A stretch of 64,000 bases of DNA. It comes from Hermatobates lingyangjiaoensis (Eukaryota > Arthropoda > Insecta > Hemiptera > Hermatobatidae). The notes under the pieces were generated by a model, which saw only the letters and a list, made by a program, of their open reading frames with translations, searched no databases and was not told the DNA's origin. The translations under genes were made by a program, and so were the position numbers. Where the stretch lies: the NCBI GenBank assembly GCA_026182355.1, contig JAPFBL010000256.1, forward strand, positions 124,001 to 188,000, read 5' to 3'. Position 1 is the stretch's first letter, and the number at the start of each line of letters is the position of its first letter. This document shows, piece by piece, positions 33,522 to 44,602 of this stretch.

Positions 33522-34175
33522 CAGTTGGGATTTGACCCTGAAAAAGACCACTTGTTACGATTGAAAAATCTTAGTCTTTTTTTCTTATTTCTTATTGTCC
33601 TTTGAAGGTTGATTGTTATTTGACGTGTTTATTGGGAAATAATACTACATACACATACTTAAAATAAACTGTGACGTATAGAAAAAACATAACAAAGACT
33701 CACTTTTTATAAGTTTTCAAAAATATTTCAAAAGTGAGTCTTTGTTATGTTTCTTTCTATGTGTCAAATTTTTTTTAAGTATAATCAGTCCTGCCGGACC
33801 GTAATATTTCAATTTAATATTGCAATATTACATATATATAACGGTTTGGAAAAAACCTAACAACGGAATATATATATTTGCCTTTGTATCGGTGGTGGAC
33901 GTATTTACTTCTCCACTCCTGTGTTCTGTTTTTCTCTTCTTCTGAAGACGATAAGACAACCAAAATGATCGATAACCGTGTGTCTTAGTCTCTTATTTGT
34001 GTTTCTAGTTCTATCTTTAATTATATATATATATATACGAGTTCAAAATTCAAGAAGAGTAACACACAGAGTAAGCAAACACAGTTACAGACTCAAATTT
34101 TCGGGTAATCCGTCTTGAGGAGAAAAGACAAAGGGAGAGCAAGCACGTTGTAGACGCAACGGTAAGTATATATAT
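33522..34175. mobile_element. Cluster of PLE terminal fragments
   Basis: Adjacent pieces: an AGATCT-family arm (33522-33640); a hairpin AACATAACAAAGACTCACTTTT / AAAAGTGAGTCTTTGTTATG (33686-33755); a terminal arm with TCTGAAGACGATAAGACAACC and ATCGATAACCGTGTGTC (33880-34020); then after (TA)n a reverse arm AACACACAGAGTAAGC ... TCGGGTAATCCGTCTTGAGGAG (34045-34165), the family seen with the PLE at 61620. Confidence 0.7.
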
Positions 34176-34300
34176 ATACTAAAATTTTTAAAAAAAGACA
34201 AACAGAAATGAAATCACTGAAACTCAATACTATTTTTTGATATCCTTGTCATCAGGAAGATATATATAAGATATATATATATATATATATATAAGAACAA
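34176..34300 (-). mobile_element. PLE terminal fragment with TCATCAGG module
   Basis: Reverse strand: TTCCTGATGACAAGGATATC ... GTATTGAGTTTCAGTGATTTC. A degraded copy is at 34745-34800 and a plus-strand relative at 42565-42600. Confidence 0.55.
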
Positions 34301-35490
34301 ACTTCAGAAGGCCAAGAATTGCTTATTACTTTTCTATTGTGATGAGGTAGGTGTTATATAACTTGGACTCCGAAACAGTCTTTGAAGGAGATTTTGTGAA
34401 AATTGCCGTAAATGATGGCAACAGGAAGGTTACTATCATTCAAGCTGAAGGTCAATCGTTCAATTGGTCAATCGGATCACTGTGATTGTTTGTATGAAGG
34501 TCTAACATTGTAGTGGTTAAATCCTCATGGAAGACATTCCATTGTTAATAGTAAACACAGTTGCTAGAGAAGAAGGATTGTTGGTAAAGGAAGGTATGTG
34601 CTATAATTGCAGAATGAGAAGAAACAAACAATTCCCACAGATTTTAACAAAATTTTAATTCCAATATTTTAGGATGTAACATTTAGTGACTACAGTCTCT
34701 TCTTTGTGTTTTCCAGTTCTATCTTAATTTTATATATATAAATTAAAATTTTCAAAAAAAACACAGAAAAGAAATCACTGAAACTCAATACTATATTTCG
34801 ATGGTTTGAGGTAGATACATTTTATATATATAGTTTAGTTTTTACATTTTTATTTATTAATTAATTGAAACTATTTACATCTTTATTTTATAAAAGTCCA
34901 TAGTTACAATATATGGCTTATTGAACAATATTAACGACTCAATGAAAACAAGCGATTTGTGGCAAATACTACTTTTATTTACGTAAAGCAAGAATTTTAA
35001 ATACGTTAATTTCTTTATAAAGAAATAACTATTAATGGCAAATAGTAATGAAATATGTTGAATATTATTTAATAAAAAAAAAACTAGGGAATATTTGAGT
35101 AGTGTTGGATACCCTCCAAGTACTGAGACTCGCGGTTTTAAAGGCGGGATTTTATTTCCTTCATAACAACCGCAAAGGTAAACGTTATTACGAATCAAAT
35201 TTCAAGTATAAACAATCATTCTTTTTAGAATATATACGTATTTAAGAAATACAACAATCATAAATGCCGTGCATTATTGAAAAAGTTTTACAAATATTAA
35301 GGATTATTGGCATTATACAGCGAATACAATACAACTGAATGAATTTTATGGTAATTAGTAACTAAACATTTTCAAAAATTTGAGAAATGTACTATAATGA
35401 ATGCATTTAAGCATGTTCCGTCTTAACTAGTAAATTTTCACAGTCACTAGTAAATCGATTTCGATTAGTATACATCATCAGTTTTACCTT
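34301..35490. other. No gene seen
   Basis: AT-rich DNA; the minus-strand open frame at 34875-35198 shows no domain. Confidence 0.5.
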
Positions 35491-35496
35491 ACGATT

Positions 35497-35885
35497 AAAC
35501 CAGCGATGGATAACATACTCGCCTCTGAACTAGTAGGTCCGGGGTTCGACGCCCACATGGCCCTCAATTTATTTACGTAGGAGATGAATAAATCTGAGCA
35601 CGTCGTCCCTCAGAGAGGATGTTAAAACGTCAGTTCCGAGCCTTTACGATGCCAGGAACTCGTTAAAAATCCATACTCTAAATACATTTCAGTTAGTCAA
35701 ACTTCAGGACTTTTAATATAGAATCAAGAGGTAATGCGGCTCGCCTATAACAAAATAGGTGCCAAATAATAAATGAGCCACAATTTCCGTCCATAGAAGG
35801 TGAAATCACTGGATTGAAATTTAGAAATTTCAGTACTAAAAGTTGGAAGCCTTATAAGGGTGGGCGTTGGAAAACAAACAAACAG
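35497..35885 (+). mobile_element. tRNA-derived SINE, 5'-degraded
   Basis: GGATAACATACTCGCCTCTG, B box GGGGTTCGACGCCC, GATGAATAAATCTGAGCACG, core TTAAAACGTCAGTTCCGAGC, tail CTTATAAGGGTGGGCGTTGG then AAAACAAACAAA. The A box is poorly preserved (CCAGCGATGGATAAC). Confidence 0.8.
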
Positions 35886-35889
35886 ATTA

Positions 35890-36480
35890 TTAAATTTATG
35901 CTTAAAAAAAAAACTTTTGAAAAATCATAAATTTAACCTACAGAACGAAATTAAATGATTAATCCCTTTATTAATTATTATGAAAATTCAGTTTATACGT
36001 ATTGGTTGATCTTATTAATATTTTTGTATCCAAATTCTCTTATCACTCTTTTTCCTCTTATAATTCCTTTAACCGTTACAATATTTTTTTTTAAAAAAAT
36101 CAATTCAATTTCTTAAAATTAAAGTAAGTAGTATTAATTTAATTTAGTATTTCAATTCACATTACTGTTTTTTGATAGAAAAAAAGTTGTAATTTAGAAG
36201 TAATAATGAATTAAAAAGTTTATTCTTCATTTAGTAACCATTTATTTGTGTCAAAATACAAATTAATACTTTTGTTAAATGTTTTGTGCTATTAAAATTT
36301 CATAAATCATAAGTAAGTTGTGGCAACTTATATGTTAAACATATCAAATTATTCATTATTCAACACCCACTGATTGCTACTATAATCTTATTCTGAAAAT
36401 AAAATAAAAGTGTTTTTTTTTTGTTCGTTTTAATTTGAAATAAAATCACCTTGAATTCGATTCGATTGATATCTTGTAAA
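35890..36480. other. No gene seen
   Basis: Very AT-rich; nothing recognised. Confidence 0.5.
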
Positions 36481-36660
36481 TATTCATGAGTCATAACGAA
36501 AGAAGACGATCAAAGTATTGGCACAGGTAGAACTTGCCTTCTACGAGAGTAGGCATAAGTAACTGCCTCGTTCTTTATTATCCGTGATGGCAATTCATCT
36601 TTTACCAACAGTCAACCTTCAACCACGTAACTGTCTCAACTAATACTTTATAGTGTATTT
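36481..36660. other. Balanced-composition island, possible conserved non-coding element
   Basis: ATTCATGAGTCATAACGAAAG, GATCAAAGTATTGGCACAGG and TTATTATCCGTGATGGC are non-repetitive and unlike the flanking AT-rich DNA. No open frame of interest. Confidence 0.25.
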
Positions 36661-36769
36661 ATTATTTATTATAATTAATCTGACGGCTGAAATTATAATC
36701 GAAATGATGAGGATATAAATAATATAAACTGGGAACTACTACAGGAGGTTACAATATTACGTATATATA

Positions 36770-37195
36770 TACACTTTTTCGATGAAAATACGATCCGAAA
36801 TGGACAAATACAGTTCAATGTACGGTCTCCAACCGTTTCTGTACCAGTGCGCTTGGTTTCCCTCTCTTATCTCTCCTGAAGACGGTTCAACCGAAAATTA
36901 GAGGCTGTAAGTTTGTGTTTTTAATTTCTCTATGTTTCTTTATGTACATTGAACTATATATGTATTATATATATATATATATGATAGCACATAAACATGA
37001 GAAATAACAATCTTTGAACCACTGATTGTTATTTCACGTGTTTATGTGAAATCTTATATATATATTATATGACTTTGTATCTGTCAGTGGACGCATTCTT
37101 GTCTCCTCTCCTGAAGACGGCAAGACAGCCAAAATAATCGAGAACCGTGAGTGTTAGTCTCTTATTTGTGTTTTCTTGTGTATTGTTAAAGTAAA
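36770..37195. mobile_element. Cluster of PLE terminal fragments
   Basis: An AATT-family arm (36770-36960, including TACAGTTCAATGTA as a mini-inverted part), a small hairpin (36985-37060: GAAATAACAATC and GATTGTTATTTCACGTG), and a third-family arm with TCTCCTGAAGACGGCAAGAC and ATCGAGAACCGTGAGTG (37075-37185). (TA)n separates the pieces. Confidence 0.7.
36872..36904 (+). ncRNA. Hammerhead-like module, intact AATT family
   Basis: Helix I TCTC/GAGG (one G.U), CTGAAGA plus extra C, helix II GGT-TCA-ACC, GAA, palindromic AATT, A before helix I. The best-preserved member of this family in the window. Confidence 0.6.
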
Positions 37196-37199
37196 TTTC

Positions 37200-38105
37200 T
37201 AGTTATAGTTGAAGCAAATACAATAGTTAGCAGGATTATGACTTAACTTAAATTTTGAATAAATTAATGTTATTAATAATTCAAAATGATTTTGTAAATT
37301 TAGTTTATCCATATGTATAGTAGATGTTTATGGGTTATTGTGTTTACTATAATGTGAACTTCCTTTCCTTTTTAATGTAAAAAGCAGCACAGAGAAGGGA
37401 ATTTTAAATCACACTTTAATGGTACTAAACAGTAAAATTTATGAAATGTTTTGTATTCTTAATGGCACGCAGCACGATTAGTTTTTTTTCCCTCGAGAAG
37501 CACGTTGTTTAAATTAAATAGAAAACCAGGTCCAAGTCTAATTCAATATGCTCATAACAAAGGGGTCTGAACTGGCAACCTGTTGAACATATTCGAAATA
37601 AATTTATTGAAATCCAGTAGCACAGAATGACTAAGCTGGGGTTTAAAAACACCATAAAGGATTAGATAATCATACAAAAGGTAATGAAACTTCACGATTC
37701 TTGTGAAACTTACAATTTCCTAACTCTGCATTGGAACAACAATATGCCTGCATTAAACTTTAAGTAACTATTTTGATATTGAAATCTTTGCATGAAATCT
37801 CACATAGAGTAAACAAGTTCAAATTAATTAACGATCACGCTTAATCCAAAGTATTTTTATATCCAGTATTGTCGTATTTTACAAAATGGTCTAAAATAAA
37901 CTTCGATGAAAATAAAAAAAGAAACAAGTCTTAAGTATATGTGAAACGTTGTCTATTTTAAAAATAAGGGGCGACACTATAAATTGTAAAATAATGCTAA
38001 TTTAGATGACTCCAACATCTCTAATAAGCCTGGAAATAAACATGTTCCAGGAAAAAAATGATTCGAATAGAATAAGAATACATTCAAGAGTGACCTAATT
38101 CCAGT
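37200..38105. other. No gene seen
   Basis: AT-rich DNA, no recognised exon. Confidence 0.5.
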
Positions 38106-38109
38106 TATC

Positions 38110-38805
38110 AATTTCTATATATAAAGTTAATGAGTTTGTGTTTTTGGTTTGTTTGTTTGTTTGTTTGTTTGTTTGTTCATCCATTTTCCGTGGAGATAGA
38201 GACCTGAAATTAAATATATATTATTTATTACTTCAATATCGTTAAATAAAAGAAAATTATCACTATATTCCCAAAATTGGAGCCAGGCTAGCAAGTGTCT
38301 TGCGTGTTTGCTCATGACAGTAGAGCAAATAAACATAACTTATATTACAAATAAATATAACAAATATATAATAAACTACTACATTAGAGGTTAAAAATGC
38401 ATAATTTTAGAAACAAACTTGAACACAAATGTAGGATAAAATACGAATGTTCTGAGGTAATATTATAAAGACAAATTCCTTTCATTAATGTTATTTTATG
38501 TTGGTAAATAAATTGAATATTTTTTTGTTTATTTTAAATATATTTGATTGTGTACATAACTTTGCACTTGATTTCTTTTACTTTTAAATGATTTTTATTT
38601 TGCTAAATATCCTTACTAAATAATATATCTTAAATAATGTTAAGAATACTATATCAAAAGCTTGGGCCATATAAGAATATGTTTCCGTGCTTTAATAACA
38701 AGAAAAAACAATTAAAATTATCGCTGTCAATCATGTTCAGTGAATTAATTTCAATACCTATTGTTATAATTTCTGAGTGGCACAAAGGGTCACGGGAAGT
38801 CAAGT
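38110..38805 (-). repeat. Dispersed repeat family A, copy 2 (inverted)
   Basis: Reverse complement of 21655-22460 with (GTTT)n in place of (CAAA)n. It lacks one internal block of about 70 bp present in copy 1 (22160-22230). The open frame at 38637-38837 is inside the repeat. Confidence 0.7.
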
Positions 38806-39224
38806 ATTTTAATAGAAATAAGAAAAAAAACACGTAAATCTCAGTTAGTTTTATTCACAACTAATTATCATTTACTTGGAACTTGATAAGGTGATTATTT
38901 TAATTTGTTAAATAAACAAATAATGCCAGCGTAGGAAAGGTCCAAAGCCCTAACCTTGTGTGCATGTTTTCCGAGATCACCCAACCATAGACAGTGAGAT
39001 TATCTGTTCTTTAAGTGGCATCAGAGATCGTCTTCATGGTACACCAGTATCACAAGCATTCATGACCCTGACTATGACAAGTGACAAATAGAGGCAATAA
39101 TTAATTGAATGGAATGAGTTATGCTGATAAAGGTCTGGAACGAATTCCCTTATCGCATTAATGCTACCCGTGCTACATGTAGAGGAGCCAATATCTCTGA
39201 AAACAATAAATCAAACTTTATTGT

Positions 39225-39345
39225 TGAGCAAGGGCAACGTTTGCTCAGTGGTAAACGTACTCGTCTCTGGGCTGGTAGTCCAGGGTTCGATCCCCACATG
39301 GCCTTCAATTCATTCACACAGGTAGTGAATAAATCTGAAAACTTA
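39225..39345 (+). mobile_element. SINE head fragment
   Basis: TTGCTCAGTGGTAAACGTAC (A box), CCAGGGTTCGATCCCC (an excellent B box), then GTGAATAAATCTGAAAAC, after which homology to the SINE stops. The tRNA-like half is well kept, but the context is that of the SINE family, not a tRNA gene. Confidence 0.75.
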
Positions 39346-39910
39346 TATATTGTAAGTTGGGAAGCTGGAGAAGCGAGAATAATTTTCTATTTTACTTTCA
39401 GCTTTTGGTTATAAACTTTCTCATTCATTTCAACTTTTCGTAAGTTTCAGTATTTTACTTCTATCTATTTTGCATTGCATATCTTAATAGCTTTCCCATA
39501 TTAGTAGGCTTAAGAAATTTGTATGTCCACATGCTGTTTTGAAATAATGTTACTTTATATGATTTACTAGTTATGGTTAACATTATTTACATTTTATGAC
39601 TATAGTAACTTAATGGATAAGGGGGGCAGGTTAGCTCAGTGGTTAGCGTACTCGCCTCTGGGCTGGCAGTCAGGGGTTTGATCAGGGACGGTAAATAAAT
39701 CTGACTATGTCGTCCCTCGGTTAAGCCGTCGGTCCCGAGCCTGTATGATGTAGGTACTCATTAAAGAACCCTACTCGAAATGCACTTGAATTTGGCAAAA
39801 TTTAGGACTCCCAATGTAGAATCTGTAGAATCACCTATCAAACAAAAAGCCGGTAAACGGCTGACGTTGTCACCCACTAGAGGATCTGTTTAAACAATAA
39901 AAAAAATATT
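39340..39910 (+). repeat. Segmental repeat B, copy 1, ending in a SINE
   Basis: Inverted homologue of 56111-56700. It includes AGAAGCGAGAATAATTTTC, AAGAAATTTGTATGTCCACA, AACATTATTTACATTTTATG and then a SINE at 39628-39910 inserted at the same site as in the other copy. The left edge of homology is AAACTTATATATTG; the right edge is the SINE A-rich tail. Confidence 0.8.
39628..39910 (+). mobile_element. tRNA-derived SINE (AACAATAAA tail type)
   Basis: GGTTAGCTCAGTGGTTAGCG (A box), a decayed B box (GGGGTTTGATC), ATCTGACTATGTCGTCCCTC, the core TCGGTCCCGAGCC, and the tail TTTAAACAATAAAAAAA. Only the left target-site half (ACTTAATGGATA) is present; the right half is missing, unlike the copy at 56111. 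Confidence 0.85.
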
Positions 39911-40059
39911 GTTGGACAAAATTATTGTGACTTACCAAAGTTTTTAATAAAATATTGAGCAAACAAGTCGGTTTTTTTTATTATAAATAGTGATTAAATA
40001 AATAAACAAATAAAATTAATAAAATATTGTGTTGATTATAATAAAGCTAAATGCAGGGT

Positions 40060-40230
40060 TAAATTAATGAGGATTGCTTCAGCCGTAAGAAAGTGTGTGA
40101 CGATTCAGCGAGTCGACGATATGGCGAGATTTACTCTGCTGATAAGAGGAGATTGTGATTACAGTACGTCTTTATACTGCTCATCTCGGGACGCCAGTCA
40201 ATAAACCCCTACTTGCACTTTTTATTTGCT
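40060..40230. other. Short balanced-composition segment
   Basis: GATTCAGCGAGTCGACGATATGG and CATCTCGGGACGCCAG stand out from AT-rich flanks. I translated it on the minus strand looking for a second FGF exon and found none. Confidence 0.25.
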
Positions 40231-40649
40231 TTTTTATAACTTTCAACTAAACAGAGTTTACACCAGTACCAGATGCCAATAAGCCATGATAATTTATATT
40301 AGTCTTATTCACTGTTAATGCATTCATTTTTCCATTCTTCATTACAATTTTTAATCTGATTGTGTTAACAATCAATTCGTACGATAAAGTTTCATAATTA
40401 ATTTTGTTCTTTAGTGTTGAACAAGTATTTAATATCATGCTTGAATATGGTTAGAGGTTTAGTGTAGATGAAGTTGAAGAATGAATGAACTATCTTACTC
40501 TTTATACTGGTGATGGAGTCTTCATCTAGTTCGAGCGTTGACCATATTTCTCTTAAACAAGGACTCCAACATCAGTACAACAGATAAGACCGTTATTGAT
40601 TCTTCATGTAATTTATTATTGTTTTCCAATTCAAAGGTGATTTCTACTA

Positions 40650-41550
40650 ATAGAGAGAATGGGGAAGCCATCCGGCCTGGCAGTCCCGAGAAACCGTAGT
40701 ATACAAACGTACTAATCCTACGTAAGTAGGATTAACTATACTATCAACTAGTATCAACTATACTTTAATAACGTTGTAGTAGTAATCAAACGGTATTTGA
40801 TTTTTTAATGTAATTCTTCATAATCTTTGTTTGTTTGTCGTTCGGACAAATCAGTGAAAATAAGTGAGCTGACCAGCATTGCAAACAAAAGACCGTAGCA
40901 ACTCGCAACACCAGTATACCCTCGTAACACATTTATTATTTTGTTTGATTTTTCGGCTGTTCGTTTTTTACAATGGGTGAGAAATATCCTAGCAAGTTCA
41001 AGTTGCAACTCCAACCATAGCAACTCACAACACCAGTATTCCTCCGTAACACATTCCATAATTTATTGTTTTGTTTCATTTTTCGGTCGTTTTTTACCAA
41101 TAGGTAAGAAATATCCTAGCAACTTCAAGTCAAAGCTCCGACCGTAGCAACTCACAACACCAGTATACCCCGTAACACATTTAATAATTTATTAAATAAT
41201 TTATTATTTTGTTTCATTTTTCAGTCGTTTTTCACCAATAGGTGAGAAAAATCCTCATAAGTTGAAGTTGCAAGTTCAACCGTAGCAACCTACAACACCA
41301 GTATGCCCCGTGACACATTTCTTAATTTATTAAAGTAATTTATAATTTTGTTTGATTTGTCGGGCGTTTTGTACCAATCAATTTTGTAAAAAAATCCAAA
41401 CAAGTTCAAGTCAAACTCCCAACCGTAGCAACCCCAACACCAGTTTATTAAGTAAGACGGTTATGGTTTGTTTAAAATAATTTATTACTTTAAAAATATA
41501 GCCATCCAGCCCGACAAACTTGAGAGACCGTAGCAACTCTCTTTTTTTTT
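40650..41550. repeat. Degenerate tandem repeat, ~120-143-bp units
   Basis: Units anchored by CCGTAGCAACTCNCAACACC start near 40893, 41014, 41142, 41280, 41423 and 41528, with spacing growing 121, 128, 138, 143. Each also has CCCNGTAACACATTT, a TTATTTTGTTTNATTTTTCGG block and AATCCTAGCAAGTTCAAGT. Outer partial units share GCCATCCGGCCTGGCAG (40662) and GCCATCCAGCCCGACAAAC (41501). Confidence 0.8.
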
Positions 41551-41929
41551 TGTATCTCTTAACTCCCTATAGCTACGGAGGGCTTTCGTACATTAGTACA
41601 TCACTATATGTATACGTTTTTTTTTTAATGCTCTTCTATCTTTAGTTACAGCTCTGACTAAGCTACAAGGATTTAGTTCATAAATAGTTGAGTTTCTTAA
41701 TTATTCAAAGTCAGAAAAAGTAATTTAATTCAAAAAAGAACTTCAGAATATAATGTTTTAATATAATGATAATTTCATTCAATAATTCTGTAATAAAAAC
41801 ATAAACACAATGTCCCGAGTTTACTCAATGATGGAAGATTAACTTTCACTTAGGCAATTAAGAAAATACAACTTCACCCCAATATTAACAAAGGTCAAGA
41901 CTGAATAATGCGGACAACTTTAAAAAAAG

Positions 41930-42150
41930 AGTATGTAACAGTCTTATATTTACTTTACTGATGAGAGATATAGTGATGCCGTATTTCTTTAAGACACGTG
42001 TATATTGCCTTGCACTTGTCCACTAAGTAATTTTAAAGGATACATCACTAATTAAAATCTAACTTAAATTTAAAATGTCAAATTTGTATTTGAAATAAAA
42101 ATCGAATTTATATAACAGAAACATAATATATCTTGATTATTCTTTATGAA
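41930..42150 (+). repeat. Isolated unit of the 123-bp minisatellite and its flank
   Basis: GTATGTAACAGTCTTATATTT to ATAATATATCTTGATTA matches 43920-44110, the left edge of the tandem array 2 kb away: a dispersed duplicate of edge plus one unit. Confidence 0.75.
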
Positions 42151-42254
42151 TTATTAATATACTAATTTGTTTACTTTTAATTAACATCAATAGCACAAAT
42201 TAACTCTAAAATTAAAATATATTACAGAAATATGTATAAATATATATTGTAAAG

Positions 42255-42490
42255 AGAAAAACGATCCAAAAGGACAACAAACGTTTCACAGTAAACCACA
42301 AACACAGAACAAAGAAACGAACACACTGTCTCTAATTTTCGGTTGAACCGTCATTGGAGACCGAACCGTCGATTGGCAAGTGCACTTGGTGTCCCTATCT
42401 CAACCTCCTGATGACGGTTCAACCAAAAATTAGAGACAGTAAGTGTGTTCGTTTGTTTGTTCTGTGTGTGGTTTACTTTGAAACATATAT
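42255..42490. mobile_element. PLE hairpin cassette (AATT family)
   Basis: AAAGTAAACCACACACAGAAC-type arms: left AGTAAACCACAAACACAGAAC ... TCTAATTTTCGGTTGAACCG, right CGGTTCAACCAAAAATTAGAGACAG ... GTTCTGTGTGTGGTTTACTTTG (continuous runs). The right core reads CTGATGACGGTTCAACC. (TA)n lies on the right. Confidence 0.75.
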
Positions 42491-42494
42491 ATAA

Positions 42495-42637
42495 CCAATT
42501 AAATGCAACGGTTCAACGAATTAAAGAAACTATATTCACAAAGACAACACTCAATGAAACAAAAATCTATCTACCTGATGACAAGGCATTGAAATATATG
42601 TGAGTTTCTGTTTCATCTGTGTGTTCTCTTGGTGAAT

Positions 42638-42675
<38 letters not shown>

Positions 42676-42680
42676 ATATA
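42495..42680 (+). mobile_element. PLE terminal fragment and (TA)n
   Basis: GAAACTATATTCACAAAGAC ... ACCTGATGACAAGGCATTG ... TTTCATCTGTGTGTTCTCTTGGTGAATATAGTTT: the outer parts form a short inverted pair (ACTATATTCAC / GTGAATATAGT). (TA)n follows at 42643-42672. Confidence 0.6.
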
Positions 42681-42770
42681 TATTTGTAAAATGTGGTAGC
42701 AGTCCTTCCTGTATGAAAAAGCAAGTTTCAGCTAAATATGGTCTAATTTTTAACAATATATATATAATAG
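42665..42770 (-). pseudogene. PLE ORF N-terminal motif fragment
   Basis: The reverse strand encodes IRPYLAETCFFIQEGLLPHF then TNIY before (TA)n. The Cys...GLLP.(Y/F)TN pattern matches the plus-strand fragment at 18695. Only about 30 residues remain. Confidence 0.6.
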
Positions 42771-42774
42771 TGTT

Positions 42775-43915
42775 ATATATAATAAAATAAATAACTGAAT
42801 ATATATTACTGTAAATGCAGAACAAAAAAAAATCATTTACATTACTGATCTTCAATTATGACATTAGAAAAATAAAATAATAAAAAAAAATTAATTTAAA
42901 GAAATATATGAATGTATGTGTAGTAAGGAATGAAGACAAAAAAAAAAACAAACAGAAATAGAAAAAGAATTTCTAAGCAAGCCGTGTGAGTTGTCGCGAC
43001 AAGCAAACCGGCAGAGAGTGGCAAATTGCCGTCATAAAGTAAACATAGTGCGAATAAATTGAGCTGCTCCTTCAACTATTTCAAACTGATTATAAACTAC
43101 TTCATTTCACAGATAGCAAATCTTTGATATAGCAGAAAATGAGAAGCAATTCACCTTTGTTTACTTTCAATAGTTCTCTTTAATTATATTTAACATTTCA
43201 ATTTAAATCTATTAAATATTGTCAATGTTATAGCAATACTAAAGGATGTTAATTAATACAATAAAATTTTAAAGAAAAAAATTGTAAAAAAATTATTTCG
43301 TTTTTATTAGTGATTTATTGTAACAATAAAGAAAATATATGCTGTTAAATTCTGAAAGTATTAACAACTGATGAATATCAACCGAATTAGATAAATTGCC
43401 GTCGTAGCATACTAAATTTATTTTATTTATATTTTTTTTCAAAAAAATTGTAAAGATGAATTAAAATGAAAGTATTTAATACAGTACTAATAAATATTAT
43501 AGGTAATGATTAGTTATTAAGAAGAGCAAATTTTTCAACCTAATATTAATTTAATTTTATCTATAAGAGACATTTCGCAATTTTCATAAAATCAAAATAT
43601 TTTAGTTAGTTTGATATAATTGATTTAAAATTATACATGAAACTTGAATAATAAAGTCAGTTTTTAAATATCTTAATGTTTAGTATTAAGTAAAGTGTTC
43701 GGATTTTTTTAAGAAATAAATTGATGATTTTTGATTTCAAAAATTTTGTGAGAGATATATTTTTTTTATTTCAAAATGAAGAAGCTGTTGCAAATATTTT
43801 TGCTGGAGTATATGGCTTGACGAATAGTTTCTGATTTGTGTATCAAGATTATATTAGGGTTTTGCGTAAGGTATGACTCAAAAATGAATATTTAAAAAAG
43901 TATAAAATGGTTAGT
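42775..43915. other. No gene seen; presumed FGF intron
   Basis: AT-rich DNA on the 3' side of the FGF exon. I looked for an FGF second exon (a YLAMN-like codon block between AG and GT) and did not find one. Confidence 0.4.
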
Positions 43916-43984
43916 AAGCAAGTATGTAACAACTCTATATTTACTTTCATGATGATAGGATACGGAGATGAAGTACTTCTTTAA

Positions 43985-44480
43985 GACACGTGTGTATTAC
44001 TTTGCACTTGTTTTAATAAATAATTTTAAAGGATACATCACTAATTGAAATCTAACTTAAATTTGAAATTTTTATTTGAAATAAAAATCTTTTTTATATA
44101 GCCGAAACATAATATATCTGACTTTGCACTTCTTATACTGAATTATTTTAAAGGATACATCACTAATTGAAATTTAACTTAAATTTGAAATTTTTATTTG
44201 AAATAAAAATCTTTTTTATGTAGCAGAAATATAATATATCTTGACGTTGCACTTGTTTTACTGAATAATTTTAAAGGATACATCACTAATTGAAATTTAA
44301 CTTAAATTTGAAATTTTTATTTGAAATAAAAATCTTTTTTATGTAGCAGAAATATAATATATCTTGACGTTGCATTTGTTTTACTGAATAATTTTAAAGG
44401 ATACATCACTAATTGAAATCTAACTTAAATTTGAAAAAAAAATCTTTTTTTATATAGCAGAAAGATAATGTATCTTGATT
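43985..44480 (+). repeat. 123-bp minisatellite, 4 units
   Basis: AAAGGATACATCACTAATTG starts at 44028, 44150, 44273 and 44396 (122-123 bp apart). Units contain CTTAAATTTGAAATTTTTATTTG and TAGCAGAAATATAATATATC. Units 2 and 3 are nearly identical. The array ends about 120 bp from the FGF splice donor. Confidence 0.9.
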
Positions 44481-44595
44481 ATGAACTATTATTATACTTT
44501 AATAATAAATTATCATCAGTAGCACAAATTTAAATATAGTAAAAATAATAAATGAATGGATAAGAAATGGTGTGAGTGTTAAATAAATAAAATAA

Positions 44596-44602
44596 ATTTA
44601 CT
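44596..44602 (-). other. Splice donor of the FGF exon
   Basis: Minus strand ...CTC A|GTAAAT. A and T at +3 to +6 fit the eukaryotic donor consensus. Reading through gives KFILFI and a stop within six codons, as expected at an exon edge. Confidence 0.7.

Noticed and set aside
36872..36904. Reading the CCTGAAGACGG...AACCGAAAA element as a plain stem-loop or terminator
   Set aside because: The conserved order of helix I, core box, helix II, GAA and helix III across unrelated families fits a hammerhead-type fold better than a simple hairpin.
20030..39345. tRNA genes suggested by A/B boxes (20030, 32648, 39225, 39628)
   Set aside because: All continue into the same SINE body or a truncated form of it, and none shows a full cloverleaf with an acceptor stem pair.
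40805..41147. Frames in the degenerate tandem repeat
   Set aside because: They read through 121-143-bp repeat units of unequal length; no conserved frame between units.
42775..43915. Second FGF exon downstream of the donor
   Set aside because: I searched by eye for a coding block resembling YLAMN between AG and GT on the minus strand and found none; it probably lies further left or outside the window.
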